Source: Burkholderiales bacterium (GTDB lineage Bacteria; Pseudomonadota; Gammaproteobacteria; Burkholderiales; Burkholderiaceae_C). Taken from it: 44,367 nucleotides of DNA. The translations under genes were made by a program, and so were the position numbers. Within the stretch, counting starts at the first letter, position 1; every line of letters begins with the position of its first letter. The notes beneath the pieces are model-generated. The model was not told the origin of the DNA, searched no databases, and saw only the letters and a list, made by a program, of their open reading frames with translations. This document shows, one piece after another, positions 37,311 through 44,367 of the stretch. The stretch is from positions 1 to 44,367 of the forward strand of contig JAUVWL010000029.1 of the NCBI GenBank assembly GCA_030604135.1, written 5' to 3'.

Positions 37311-37683
37311 GATGCAATCCTCAACGACATTGGTTTTGAGCCTGAACGATATACGGCCGCGCCTCGTCTTGCAAGCGTGAAAAAGCAACAAAAAACCGAA
37401 AAAACGACAAGTGAATCAAAGATTTACCGGCCAAGCTTCACCTCTTGGCTGAAACATCTGCATACCTTTGAAATAGAAACCTCAACAGATCCCCTGATGG
37501 GGGGGCTGGCGTTAATGCGATCTGACCACCGACCAAAGGCCAGAAATGGGCCCCGTGCGGCCGACGAGTGGTGTCATGCTGGCGACCTCCGTGACAAAGT
37601 TCTCGCGCAAGATTTCGAGTGTGGCACCGATCAAAGGCATCCGGGGCATGTGATGTAATCATCTTCTACTCATATCCATATCC
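37311..37683. other. Intergenic region between divergent genes, no gene seen
   Basis: This 373-base stretch holds no convincing gene. Its middle (about 37375-37500) is notably A/T-rich, with runs of A and T, unlike the rest of the window. Two open frames of 93 and 74 codons exist but lack ribosome binding sites and family sequence. A direct repeat of CATATC abuts the cyclase start. Confidence 0.6.
37346..37374 (-). promoter_or_regulatory. Predicted promoter of the 111-residue protein gene
   Basis: On the minus strand TTGCAA (37374-37369) and TATCGT (37351-37346) are separated by 17 bases, with A/T tracts upstream that could act as an UP element. The predicted start site is near 37339, about 30 bases before the ATG at 37310. 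Confidence 0.5.
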
Positions 37684-38625
37684 ATGGCTGAACTGACCAT
37701 TGCCTTCGTCGACCTCACTGGCAGCGTTTCGGTGTTCGAGACGCTGGGCAATGACCGGGCGACCAGGGCAGTCACCAAACTGACCCAGTGGATCGGGTCT
37801 GTGGGGCTGGAGAACGGTGGCCAGGTGGTCAAGATGCTGGGGGATGGCGTGTTGTTGTCGTTCACCAACAACCGTCTGGCGGTAGAGACCATGTCTCAGA
37901 TCCAGCAGGAACACTCACAAAGGGTGGCGCAATGGCCCAAACGCCTGAAGCTGCAGATGCAGATTGGCATGGCCAGGGGGCAGGTGGTGCAGGTGGACGG
38001 AGATTGTTTTGGCGATGCGGTGAATGTCGCCTCGCGTCTGAGTGATTTGGCTGGCCCTGAACAGATCCTGGCGACAGACACGGTCATCCGCAAGCTCGGC
38101 CCCAGGCACGGCGTGCGCAGCCGCAGCCTGGGGCCTATGCGAATCAAGGGTCGGGCGGAGCCTTGCGAAGTGTTTCGCATCGAATGGCAGCCAGAAATGC
38201 TGTCCGAATTTCTCACCCTGCCCTCCGATTTGCACACGCTGCCCATGTCGGCCGAATCGGTGTTCGGAGGCATTCAGCTGGGTTGGCTGGATGCCAGTCG
38301 GGCGTTCGACATCACTGACCTGCCGGTCAAGATCGGCCGCATCCCTGAAGCAGACTTCGTGGTCAATGATCCCCGTGTCTCTCGCATCCATGCCACGCTG
38401 GACATCAGATCCGGCAACTACGTTCTGGAGGACGTGAGCAGCTACGGAACCTGGGTGCGTTTTTCTGGCACCGAGAATGTGATTTCGCTGCGACGGCAGG
38501 AGTGTCTGCTCCACAGCAACGGCGAGATTGCCATGGGCACACCGTTCACTGACTACAGCGCGCCCACGGTTTCATTCAAGCTGGTGGACGGCGCGATGGT
38601 GCTCGGTCACTCGCGTCTGCCCTGA
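37684..38625 (+). CDS. Class III adenylate/guanylate cyclase with C-terminal FHA domain
   Basis: A 313-residue soluble signalling protein. The cyclase domain (about 1-170) has both metal-binding aspartates, Asp10 (FVDLTGS) and Asp54 (KMLGDGV), the base-contacting Lys50 and Asp111, and the transition-state residues Asn114 and Arg118 (GDAVNVASRL). All key residues for ATP cyclisation are therefore present. The FHA domain (about 205-290) has GR at 218-219, SRIHATL with Ser233 and His236, and SYGTWV in place of the usual NGT motif, suiting phosphothreonine binding. No ribosome binding site is evident before the ATG. The combination suggests cAMP output tied to a phosphoprotein partner, but no kinase gene is in the window. 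Confidence 0.86.
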   Translation: MAELTIAFVDLTGSVSVFETLGNDRATRAVTKLTQWIGSVGLENGGQVVKMLGDGVLLSFTNNRLAVETMSQIQQEHSQRVAQWPKRLKLQMQIGMARGQVVQVDGDCFGDAVNVASRLSDLAGPEQILATDTVIRKLGPRHGVRSRSLGPMRIKGRAEPCEVFRIEWQPEMLSEFLTLPSDLHTLPMSAESVFGGIQLGWLDASRAFDITDLPVKIGRIPEADFVVNDPRVSRIHATLDIRSGNYVLEDVSSYGTWVRFSGTENVISLRRQECLLHSNGEIAMGTPFTDYSAPTVSFKLVDGAMVLGHSRLP

Positions 38626-38708
38626 CCCGTTCGCCTGAATGAACCGGCTCACAAGCGCGGGAGCCGAGGCCCGTGACGCCTGGGGTCCTGGGTAAACCGT
38701 GTACCGAC

Positions 38709-39587
38709 TCAGGCTTGCTCGACCGATGTGTCGTCGCCGACCGGACCCATGCGGCCAGTCAATTGGGCTGCGGCCTGCAACTGGCTGCCCAGCTGTGCCA
38801 CCAAGGCCGAAAGCTCGCTGCTGCTGATGCGGCCATCCTGGTCGCTGTCGGCGGCGGCCAACAAGGCATTGAGTGCATCGGCCGGCTGAATCGTCTGGGT
38901 CGCAGCGGGTGCGCTGGCCGTGGCTGAGGCAGCAGACGCTGGTGCGGCCTGCGGCGCCGTCACATGACCAGTTGGCCTGCCGCCGGCGAACTGGGTCGGC
39001 GCCATCGCAAAACCGGCGGGCACCGGCGCCCAGCCCATGGGCATCCATTGGGGCATGCCACCGAACCCACCCATATCGAAGGTACTGAACGTGCTGAAGG
39101 TGGCAACGCGGTGCATCATGGGCCCCTGGACCTGGGCACCCACGCGGGCCTGCATCATGCCCGTCATGAATTCCTCTTGTGTCAAATGGCCGTCGCCGTT
39201 GCCGTCCATCCGGGCAAACAGGCCAATCTCCGGGCTCGAGGCCTCGGTCGGTGCCACGCCAAATTTGCCGGTGGTGGCCGCTGAGGAGCTGCCGGTCGAT
39301 TGCAGAGCGCTCACCAACATCTGGCTGATTTCACTTCCATTGAGCGACCCGTCCCCATCGGCATCAACCTGTGCAAACAGCGCTTCAGGGTCATCGGTCA
39401 CTGGTACACCCAGCTTTCCAGCCAGTTTGTCCAGTGCAGCCTTGAACTCCCCCTGGTCGACACGCCCATCGCCATCGGCGTCCAGCTTGCGCACGAGTTT
39501 GTCTTGCATTTGTGTGGCCAGGGTCGTCAGGGCCGTCGTGCCAAGTCCACTGCGGTTGTTTGACAGGAGGGATTCCAGCGTGCTCAT
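38709..39587 (-). CDS. EF-hand calcium-binding protein with four loops
   Basis: A 292-residue protein with four canonical 12-residue EF-hand loops at about 36-47 (DADGDGRVDQGE), 75-86 (DADGDGSLNGSE), 128-139 (DGNGDGHLTQEE) and 247-258 (DSDQDGRISSSE). The first three are spaced as two pairs with a missing partner. Between the third and fourth is a low-complexity stretch rich in Met, Phe, Gly, Ala and Pro (about 155-235). There is no Sec signal peptide. The ATG at 39587 has AAAGGAACC upstream. Calcium binding is well supported by the loops; the function is unknown. A 14-base palindrome lies 33 bases upstream of the start. Confidence 0.88.
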   Translation of the reverse strand: MSTLESLLSNNRSGLGTTALTTLATQMQDKLVRKLDADGDGRVDQGEFKAALDKLAGKLGVPVTDDPEALFAQVDADGDGSLNGSEISQMLVSALQSTGSSSAATTGKFGVAPTEASSPEIGLFARMDGNGDGHLTQEEFMTGMMQARVGAQVQGPMMHRVATFSTFSTFDMGGFGGMPQWMPMGWAPVPAGFAMAPTQFAGGRPTGHVTAPQAAPASAASATASAPAATQTIQPADALNALLAAADSDQDGRISSSELSALVAQLGSQLQAAAQLTGRMGPVGDDTSVEQA

Positions 39588-39619
39588 TGCGGTTCCTTTG
39601 CGTGTAAAGGGTAGGGCGG

Positions 39620-39633
39620 CGACCTGCAGGTCG
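39620..39633. promoter_or_regulatory. 14-base perfect palindrome upstream of the EF-hand gene
   Basis: CGACCTGCAGGTCG is self-complementary and lies 33 bases before the EF-hand start on the minus strand. GACCTGC occurs again at about 39662. A dimeric repressor or activator site is possible; no regulator gene is adjacent. Confidence 0.4.
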
Positions 39634-39835
39634 AGCCGTGGCACGATGTTCGCTGGATTTTGACCTGCTTGAACCCCCTAAATGAGGCAGCTCCAAGCCC
39701 TATTTCAGGCCATTGATCTTTGAATCAGGAATGGGAAGCTGGCAGCTCACACCAGCGTGCTCGTGCGTGGTCAATCGCCAGCGCTGTTGTGGGCATGAGC
39801 GCATGCGTTGACGCGGAATTTGAGCCCATAAGTGC

Positions 39836-39878
39836 CCTCTTCGGCAAGCCCAGGTGCTGGGCCCGGCGAGGGAAGAGG
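39836..39878 (-). terminator. Nested hairpin after the ABC transporter operon
   Basis: CCTCTTC (39836-39842) pairs with GAAGAGG (39872-39878), and an inner CCCAG/CTGGG stem lies at 39849-39861. The hairpin begins one base after the stop codon of the last operon gene on the minus strand. There is no T run, so termination is uncertain. Confidence 0.4.
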
Positions 39879-39879
39879 A

Positions 39880-40683
39880 CTATTTGAGGTTACCTGACAG
39901 GAACTGGGCCAACCGCTCGCTGCGAGGGCGGGCCAGCACCTCGGCCGGTTGCCCCTCTTCTTCGATACGTCCCTGGTGCAGGAAGATCAGGTGGTTGGAA
40001 ACCTCACGCGCAAATCCCATCTCGTGTGTGACCACCAGCATGGTGCGACCCTCTTCAGCCAGCAGCTTCATCACGCGCAACACCTCCCCAACCAATTCCG
40101 GATCAAGTGCACTGGTCGGCTCATCGAACAGCATGACGGCGGGTTCGACGGCCAATGCCCGGGCGATGGCCACACGCTGCTGTTGTCCACCACTCATGTG
40201 AGATGGGTAGCGGTCTTCGACGCCACGCAGCCCCACACGCTCCAGGTAGCGGCGTGCACTTTCCACGGCCTGATCGCGCGGGATGCCCAGCACATGAACC
40301 GGCGCCTCGATGATGTTCTGCAGCACGGTCATGTGGGCCCAGAGGTTGAAATGCTGGAACACCATAGCCAAGCGCGTGCGCAGTCGCTGCAGTTGCCCCG
40401 GCTGCACGGCCTGCAATTCGCCTTGCCGGTCGGGGCGCAGCTGCAATTCCTCGCCCCCGAGCACGATGCGGCCACTGTTGGGACGTTCAAGCAGATTGAT
40501 GCAGCGCAGGAAGGTGCTCTTGCCGGATCCGGAACTGCCGATCAGGCTGATCACGTCACCGGCGTGGGCTGTCAATGACACCCCTTTAAGTACCTCGTTG
40601 TTGCCAAAGCGCTTGTGGATGTCGGTCACCTCAAGCAGAGGACCGGATCCATGCGGGTTGCTGGGGGGCTGCACTGGTGTCAT
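39880..40683 (-). CDS. hisP: Basic amino acid ABC transporter ATP-binding protein (HisP/AotP type)
   Basis: A 267-residue ATPase of the polar amino acid family. Walker A GSSGSGKS, the Q-loop [12 protein letters not shown], signature MSGGQQQR and Walker [15 protein letters not shown] are intact, with the switch His in [12 protein letters not shown]. It has the extended insert between Walker A and Q-loop seen in HisP-type proteins ([20 protein letters not shown]) and a short Pro-rich N-terminal extension. It is the last gene of a minus-strand operon: binding protein, two permeases, M14 deacylase, ATPase. The order J-Q-M-O-P is that of the Pseudomonas arginine/ornithine aot operon. Confidence 0.92.
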   Translation of the reverse strand: MTPVQPPSNPHGSGPLLEVTDIHKRFGNNEVLKGVSLTAHAGDVISLIGSSGSGKSTFLRCINLLERPNSGRIVLGGEELQLRPDRQGELQAVQPGQLQRLRTRLAMVFQHFNLWAHMTVLQNIIEAPVHVLGIPRDQAVESARRYLERVGLRGVEDRYPSHMSGGQQQRVAIARALAVEPAVMLFDEPTSALDPELVGEVLRVMKLLAEEGRTMLVVTHEMGFAREVSNHLIFLHQGRIEEEGQPAEVLARPRSERLAQFLSGNLK

Positions 40684-40701
40684 GTGAGAACGTGTCAGAA
40701 G

Positions 40702-41835
40702 TCAGGCGCCCAACAGGTCGCCTGTGCGAAACGGAACGGCTCCCGCCACCTTGCCGAGTTCACCGCCAGCGTGCACATAGCGATCCCGCACCCTGGCATA
40801 AAACACCCCGTCCACCTCGCTGCACACGCGGTGCACTCGTGGGCCTTCGGGCGCCGTGGGGTCAATGATCTCGGCGACAGCGTCACCCACAGCCAGTCGC
40901 TGTCCAGGCGCAACCAGAAAGGCAACCAGGCCGGGAACCGAAGAGCGCAGCGTTTGTGATCCTGCCAGCGGGGTGGGGGAGCAAGGCAGGGCCGGCAGTG
41001 CGGGCACCGGTCTGGCGACCATGCCGATGTGCGCAAGGTAATCCATCAGGGCTTGTGCATCGCGCCGCGCCAGTTCGTGGCTCACATCGCCCTCGCCGCG
41101 TAACTCCACGGTGGTGCTGGCACAGGCCTGGATCAGCGGAAACGGTGTGTTTCTTTCTTGCAATTGCTGGGCCAGTTGCCACCAGAGGCCCGAAAGCCGT
41201 TCGTCGAAAGGCCCCCCGCCGGAGTCCCTGGCCAGCAACACCGCCTGGCAGCCCAGGGTGCGTGCAAGGGGCTCCAGCGCCGGCCAGCAGGGGGCTTCGG
41301 TGTAGAGATGCATCACCGCTTCGGCGTCGCAATGCAGATCGATCACCACGTCCGCGTCGTGTGCCAGACTGAGCAGGGTGCGGCGCTGGGCGTCCAGCTC
41401 GGTCAGTGGTTTCCACGCCTGCAGCCAACAGGACACCAGGTCACGCACTGTGCGCGTGTTTTCATGAGCGTCCGGGCCCAGCCTGGACAGGGCCTGTTCG
41501 AGGATCGCATCAGCCAGGTCCGGGTAATGACGGTTGAAGTTCTGTGCCGTGTCCAGTTCGAAGCGTCCCAGGGGCTTGTGGTTGAGACGCTGGGCCAGAC
41601 CGATCGGATTGGCCATGGGGACCAGCACCACCTCACCCCGCAACTGTTCTGCCCGTTCTGCCTGGTCCAGGGCCTCCCGCAGGTGGTGCAAAACCAGCAT
41701 GCCTGGCAGTTCTTCAGCGTGCAGGCTGGCCTGGAGGTAGACCTTTCGACGACCCGTTGGCCCGAAATGCAGGCTCACAAGCTGACGCTGCAGTCCGATA
41801 CTGCCAACGGGCAAGGTGTGTTCACGGCGCTCCAT
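40702..41835 (-). CDS. AotO-like succinylglutamate desuccinylase/aspartoacylase family protein (M14)
   Basis: A 377-residue zinc hydrolase-like protein. Zinc ligands His39 and Glu42 (SLHAEELPG) and His168 (VIDLHCD), and the catalytic Glu at about 244 (TVELRGEGD), are all present, so it is probably active. Its fold is that of AstE/aspartoacylase, with a C-terminal beta domain (about 290-377). It lies between the hisM and hisP homologues in a J-Q-M-O-P order, the place of aotO in the Pseudomonas arginine/ornithine transporter operon, which as I recall was reported dispensable for uptake. An amide substrate related to arginine or ornithine is plausible but unproven. Confidence 0.85.
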   Translation of the reverse strand: MERREHTLPVGSIGLQRQLVSLHFGPTGRRKVYLQASLHAEELPGMLVLHHLREALDQAERAEQLRGEVVLVPMANPIGLAQRLNHKPLGRFELDTAQNFNRHYPDLADAILEQALSRLGPDAHENTRTVRDLVSCWLQAWKPLTELDAQRRTLLSLAHDADVVIDLHCDAEAVMHLYTEAPCWPALEPLARTLGCQAVLLARDSGGGPFDERLSGLWWQLAQQLQERNTPFPLIQACASTTVELRGEGDVSHELARRDAQALMDYLAHIGMVARPVPALPALPCSPTPLAGSQTLRSSVPGLVAFLVAPGQRLAVGDAVAEIIDPTAPEGPRVHRVCSEVDGVFYARVRDRYVHAGGELGKVAGAVPFRTGDLLGA

Positions 41836-41844
41836 GGCTGATTT

Positions 41845-42558
41845 TCAATGGGTTCTGGGTGCCAGGTGGCCCATGAAGCGGCGCTCGGCCAGCCGGAAGG
41901 TGCCCACCAGCATGAAGGTGATCACCAGGTAGATACCCGCTGCAAACAAATAGGCTTCGAACGGAAGGTAGTAGTCGGAATAGATGCGGCTGGCGGCGGC
42001 GGTGAGGTCCAGCATGCCGGGCACCGTGCTGGCCAGACTGGTGCTGTGCAGCATCATGACCACCTCATTGGAGTAGGCGGGCAGGGTGCGGCGCATGGCA
42101 CTGGGCATGACGATTCGGCGCATGGCCTGCCAGCGGCTCATGCCCATGGCCTGGGCCGCCTCGATTTCCCCGACCGATGTTTCGCGGATCGAACCGGCGA
42201 GCAGTTCGGCGGTGTAGCCGGCCGTGTTCAGGCTGAAGGCCAGCAATGCGCAGAAGAACGCATCCTTGAAATGGGTCCAGGGCCAGACTGTGTCCCACCG
42301 GGCCTGTATCCACTCGAGTTGGGCAATGCCGTAGTAGATCAGGTAGACCTGAATCAGCAGGGGCGTGCCGCGGATCACATAGGTGAGCGCACCCACAACC
42401 CACCTCAGCGGTGCAATGGTGCTGGTCAGCGCCAGGGCCATGAGCACGGCCAGCACACCGCCGACCGCCAGGGCTGACAGCAACAGCCACACCGTCGTGA
42501 CCAGGCCCTCGGCGTAGAGCGCGAGGGTCTGGGGCATGGCGATGACTTCCCAACGCAT
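41845..42558 (-). CDS. hisM: Basic amino acid ABC transporter permease (HisM/AotM type)
   Basis: A 237-residue inner-membrane permease with about five spans. The class motif is the EAA loop EIEAAQAMGMSRWQAMRRIVMP, which contacts the ATPase, and the YVIRGTPLLIQVYLIYYGI segment identifies the HisM branch. The ATG at 42558 follows GGGAAGG at the right distance; ATG 42537 is a shorter alternative. It follows the hisQ homologue after 19 bases and precedes the M14 deacylase by nine. Confidence 0.92.
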   Translation of the reverse strand: MRWEVIAMPQTLALYAEGLVTTVWLLLSALAVGGVLAVLMALALTSTIAPLRWVVGALTYVIRGTPLLIQVYLIYYGIAQLEWIQARWDTVWPWTHFKDAFFCALLAFSLNTAGYTAELLAGSIRETSVGEIEAAQAMGMSRWQAMRRIVMPSAMRRTLPAYSNEVVMMLHSTSLASTVPGMLDLTAAASRIYSDYYLPFEAYLFAAGIYLVITFMLVGTFRLAERRFMGHLAPRTH

Positions 42559-42577
42559 GCGCGGCCTTCCCGATCAA

Positions 42578-43264
42578 TCAGGTCTGAGCCCGGCGAACGC
42601 CGAGGCTGTAGCGGCGGTCCAGCCAGCGAAGCGCCCAGAGGGAAACCGAGGTGTAGGCCAGGAAGAGGGCGGCGGCAAACAGGAAGAAGGTGAACGGCTC
42701 CCGTGTCGCTGCGCTGGCCTGCTTGGCAAGGTAGGTCATCTCCTGAAGTCCGATGAGGCTGATCAGGGCCGTGGCCTTGATGAGCACCAACCAGTTGTTG
42801 GTGAAGCCGGGCAGGGCGTAGCGCACCATCTGCGGCAAGGTGATACGGACAAAGGTGCGTACACGCCCCATGCCAAACGCCCAGGCGGCCTCTGCCTGAC
42901 CTCGCGGGATCGCCAGAATGGCCCCCCGGAAAGTCTCGGTCATGTAGGCGCCGTAGATGAAACCGATGGTCAGCACACCGGCAGCAAAAGGATTGATGTC
43001 GACATGCCGGCGGCTGCCGGCCCATTCCATGACATGGTTCAGGCCGATCGTGCCACCATAAAAAATGAGCAGCATCAGCACCAGTTCGGGGACACCTCGG
43101 ATCAGGGTGGTGTAGACCGTCGCCAGACCTACCAGCCATCGTTGGCCGGACAACTTGGCAGCCGCCCCCAGCAAGCCCAGGACGATGGCGAACAGCAGCG
43201 CTGCAAGCGAGACGCCCACGGTGACGAGGGCGCCTTGCAGGATCGACGCGTAGTAACCCGACAA
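42578..43264 (-). CDS. hisQ: Basic amino acid ABC transporter permease (HisQ/AotQ type)
   Basis: A 228-residue permease with about five spans that pairs with the HisM homologue. TTLIRGVPELVLMLLIFYGG and the EAA loop GQAEAAWAFGMGRVRTFVRITLP are typical of HisQ. The likely start is a TTG at 43264, since family similarity begins there and no ATG fits; no good ribosome binding site precedes it. It is 12 bases from the stop of the binding-protein gene, so translational coupling probably compensates. Confidence 0.91.
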   Translation of the reverse strand: MSGYYASILQGALVTVGVSLAALLFAIVLGLLGAAAKLSGQRWLVGLATVYTTLIRGVPELVLMLLIFYGGTIGLNHVMEWAGSRRHVDINPFAAGVLTIGFIYGAYMTETFRGAILAIPRGQAEAAWAFGMGRVRTFVRITLPQMVRYALPGFTNNWLVLIKATALISLIGLQEMTYLAKQASAATREPFTFFLFAAALFLAYTSVSLWALRWLDRRYSLGVRRAQT

Positions 43265-43276
43265 GGCCGGAAGGCG

Positions 43277-44104
43277 TCAGTCGCCGTAGACGTCGAAGTC
43301 GAAGTACTTCTTGCTCACCGTTTCGTAGACGCCATTGCCACGGATGGTCTGAATGGCCGCATTGATTTGCTCGCGCAACTGGTCTTCGCCTTTGCGCATG
43401 GCGACGCCAACGCCGTAGCCGTAGTACTTCACATCGGACAGGATGGGCCCGACAAACCCGTAGCCTTCGCCCTCGGGTTTGCTGAGGAAGCCGCCGGTTA
43501 CTTCGACTGAGTCGGCCACCGTGCCGTCAAGACGGCCAGACCGGATGTCCAGATAGACTTGATCCTGGGCCTCGTAAGGAATCACGTTCACGCCGACCGG
43601 GCGCAACTCTCCCATGGCATAGCGTTCCTGCGTGCTGCCCTTGAGGACGCCAATTCGCTTGCCTTTGAGCGAATCCAGATCGGTGAAAGGGGTGTCCACT
43701 TTCACCACTATGCGGCTGGGTGTGTTGTAGTACTTGTCCGAGAAATCAACCACCTGCTTGCGCTCATCGGTGATCGACATCGAGCTGATGATGACGTCGT
43801 ACTTGCGCGCCTGAAGGCCGGGAATCATGCCGTCCCAGACCTGTTCGACATAGCTGCATTTGCGTTGAATTTCGGTACAGATGGCCTCAGCAATGTCTAC
43901 ATCGAAACCGGCGGGCTGGCCATCGGGTGTCTTGAATGTGAAGGGTTCGTAGGTAGGATCGATCGCAACGCGTAGCTCCGGGAGGGCCGCTGCGGGGCTG
44001 CTGGGCTGCGCTGCTGGCGCAGCGGGGGCTGGTGCTTCCGTTTTGCCGCAAGCGGCCAGAGAAACCGCGCCAACGATGCCCAGGGAGAAGATCAGTTGTT
44101 TCAT
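43277..44104 (-). CDS. Lysine/arginine/ornithine-type periplasmic binding protein, lipoprotein (HisJ/AotJ type)
   Basis: A 275-residue solute-binding protein of the SBP_bac_3 family, feeding the HisQM permease. It has a lipoprotein signal with lipobox LAAC (Cys19) followed by an Ala/Pro-rich tether, so it is anchored to a membrane rather than free. The mature part starts ELRVAIDPTYEPFTFKTPDGQPAGFDVDIA, and YDVIISSMSITDERKQVVDFSDKYY is the LAO-type ligand site with its Ser and Asp. Arginine, ornithine, lysine or histidine are the likely substrates; the J-Q-M-O-P order favours arginine/ornithine. Confidence 0.9.
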   Translation of the reverse strand: MKQLIFSLGIVGAVSLAACGKTEAPAPAAPAAQPSSPAAALPELRVAIDPTYEPFTFKTPDGQPAGFDVDIAEAICTEIQRKCSYVEQVWDGMIPGLQARKYDVIISSMSITDERKQVVDFSDKYYNTPSRIVVKVDTPFTDLDSLKGKRIGVLKGSTQERYAMGELRPVGVNVIPYEAQDQVYLDIRSGRLDGTVADSVEVTGGFLSKPEGEGYGFVGPILSDVKYYGYGVGVAMRKGEDQLREQINAAIQTIRGNGVYETVSKKYFDFDVYGD

Positions 44105-44137
44105 GTCAATGACAGCTTGTTTCAGACATTGGGTGGC

Positions 44138-44320
44138 TCACGGCATTGCGGCCACCTCGGGTGAGCAGATTGTAGGTCCGGGCCCCTTGACCCGCGCGCG
44201 CACCAGATCGGTGTTTGCCCGGACCCAGTGTGGCTGGCTTCTGATCAGCTGCAAGAAATGCACCGGGTGAACGAGTTTTGGGGGCGGTTGTTCCAGATCC
44301 ATGCTCTTGTGCGTGGCCAT
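44138..44320 (-). CDS. Possible small protein upstream of the transporter operon
   Basis: A 60-codon frame on the minus strand with an ATG preceded by AAAGGAATCC, ending 33 bases before the binding-protein gene. Its sequence (start MATHKSMDLEQPPPKLVHPV) matches nothing I recognise. It could be a leader peptide or a chance frame. An AT-rich stretch at 44335-44367 upstream, with TATATTATG on the minus strand, looks like a promoter region cut by the window edge. Confidence 0.35.
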   Translation of the reverse strand: MATHKSMDLEQPPPKLVHPVHFLQLIRSQPHWVRANTDLVRARVKGPGPTICSPEVAAMP

Positions 44321-44367
44321 TGGGATTGGATTCCTTTACCTTAACATAATATACATTGTGGAATATC

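Noticed and set aside
37377..37658. 93-codon plus-strand frame starting with a GTG in the A/T-rich gap
   Set aside because: Lys-rich start is only the A-tract; no ribosome binding site, no recognised motif, composition changes halfway.

Overview
The window is GC-rich proteobacterial chromosome. Its gene neighbourhoods (rimP-nusA-infB-rbfA-truB, smpB facing ratA-rnfH, guaB/guaA, a yej peptide transporter, an aot-like arginine transporter) and its small families (DUF2189, DUF2788, DUF4124, DUF2237) fit a betaproteobacterium of the order Burkholderiales. Comamonadaceae, Hydrogenophaga-like, is my inference; no rRNA is present to confirm it. Most of the window is ordinary core genome.

Left edge (1-3250): the end of a small integrated element. 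A P4-type tyrosine integrase reads away from the 3' end of tRNA-Ser(GGA). Beyond it lie an IS30-family transposase relic, an uracil-DNA glycosylase family gene and a CorA/ZntB-like transporter cut by the window edge. Base composition is visibly less GC-rich here. The other end of the element is not in the window.

3250-14300: DUF2237, stomatin/SPFH and NfeD genes on the minus strand; a large Orn/Lys/Arg decarboxylase; a DUF465 protein; fabI; and a complete yejABEF peptide ABC transporter. 14400-23900: two small membrane proteins, then the translation/transcription operon rimP-nusA-infB-rbfA-truB-typA. It has a near-consensus promoter and a terminator-like hairpin just after the predicted start site. 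23950-28200: a DMT permease, a 3-hydroxyisobutyryl-CoA hydrolase, smpB, ratA, rnfH and a DUF4124 protein.

28300-37000: guaB and guaA are separated by a small lipid-type cassette: acyl carrier protein, ketosynthase and hotdog dehydratase on the minus strand, and a PAP2-type membrane phosphatase on the plus strand. After guaA come a one-span peptide, a gene fusing the tRNA deaminase TadA to a complete DhlA-like haloalkane dehalogenase, and an LD-carboxypeptidase.

37000-44367: an unknown 111-residue protein, a class III cyclase joined to an FHA domain, a four-EF-hand protein, and an aotJQMOP-like basic amino acid transporter operon with its M14-family deacylase gene.

The most interesting points are the TadA-dehalogenase fusion, the ACP/KS/DH/PAP2 cassette between guaB and guaA, the possible attenuator in the rimP leader, and the integrated element at tRNA-Ser. 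I saw no CRISPR array, rRNA, intact insertion sequence or recognisable defence system.
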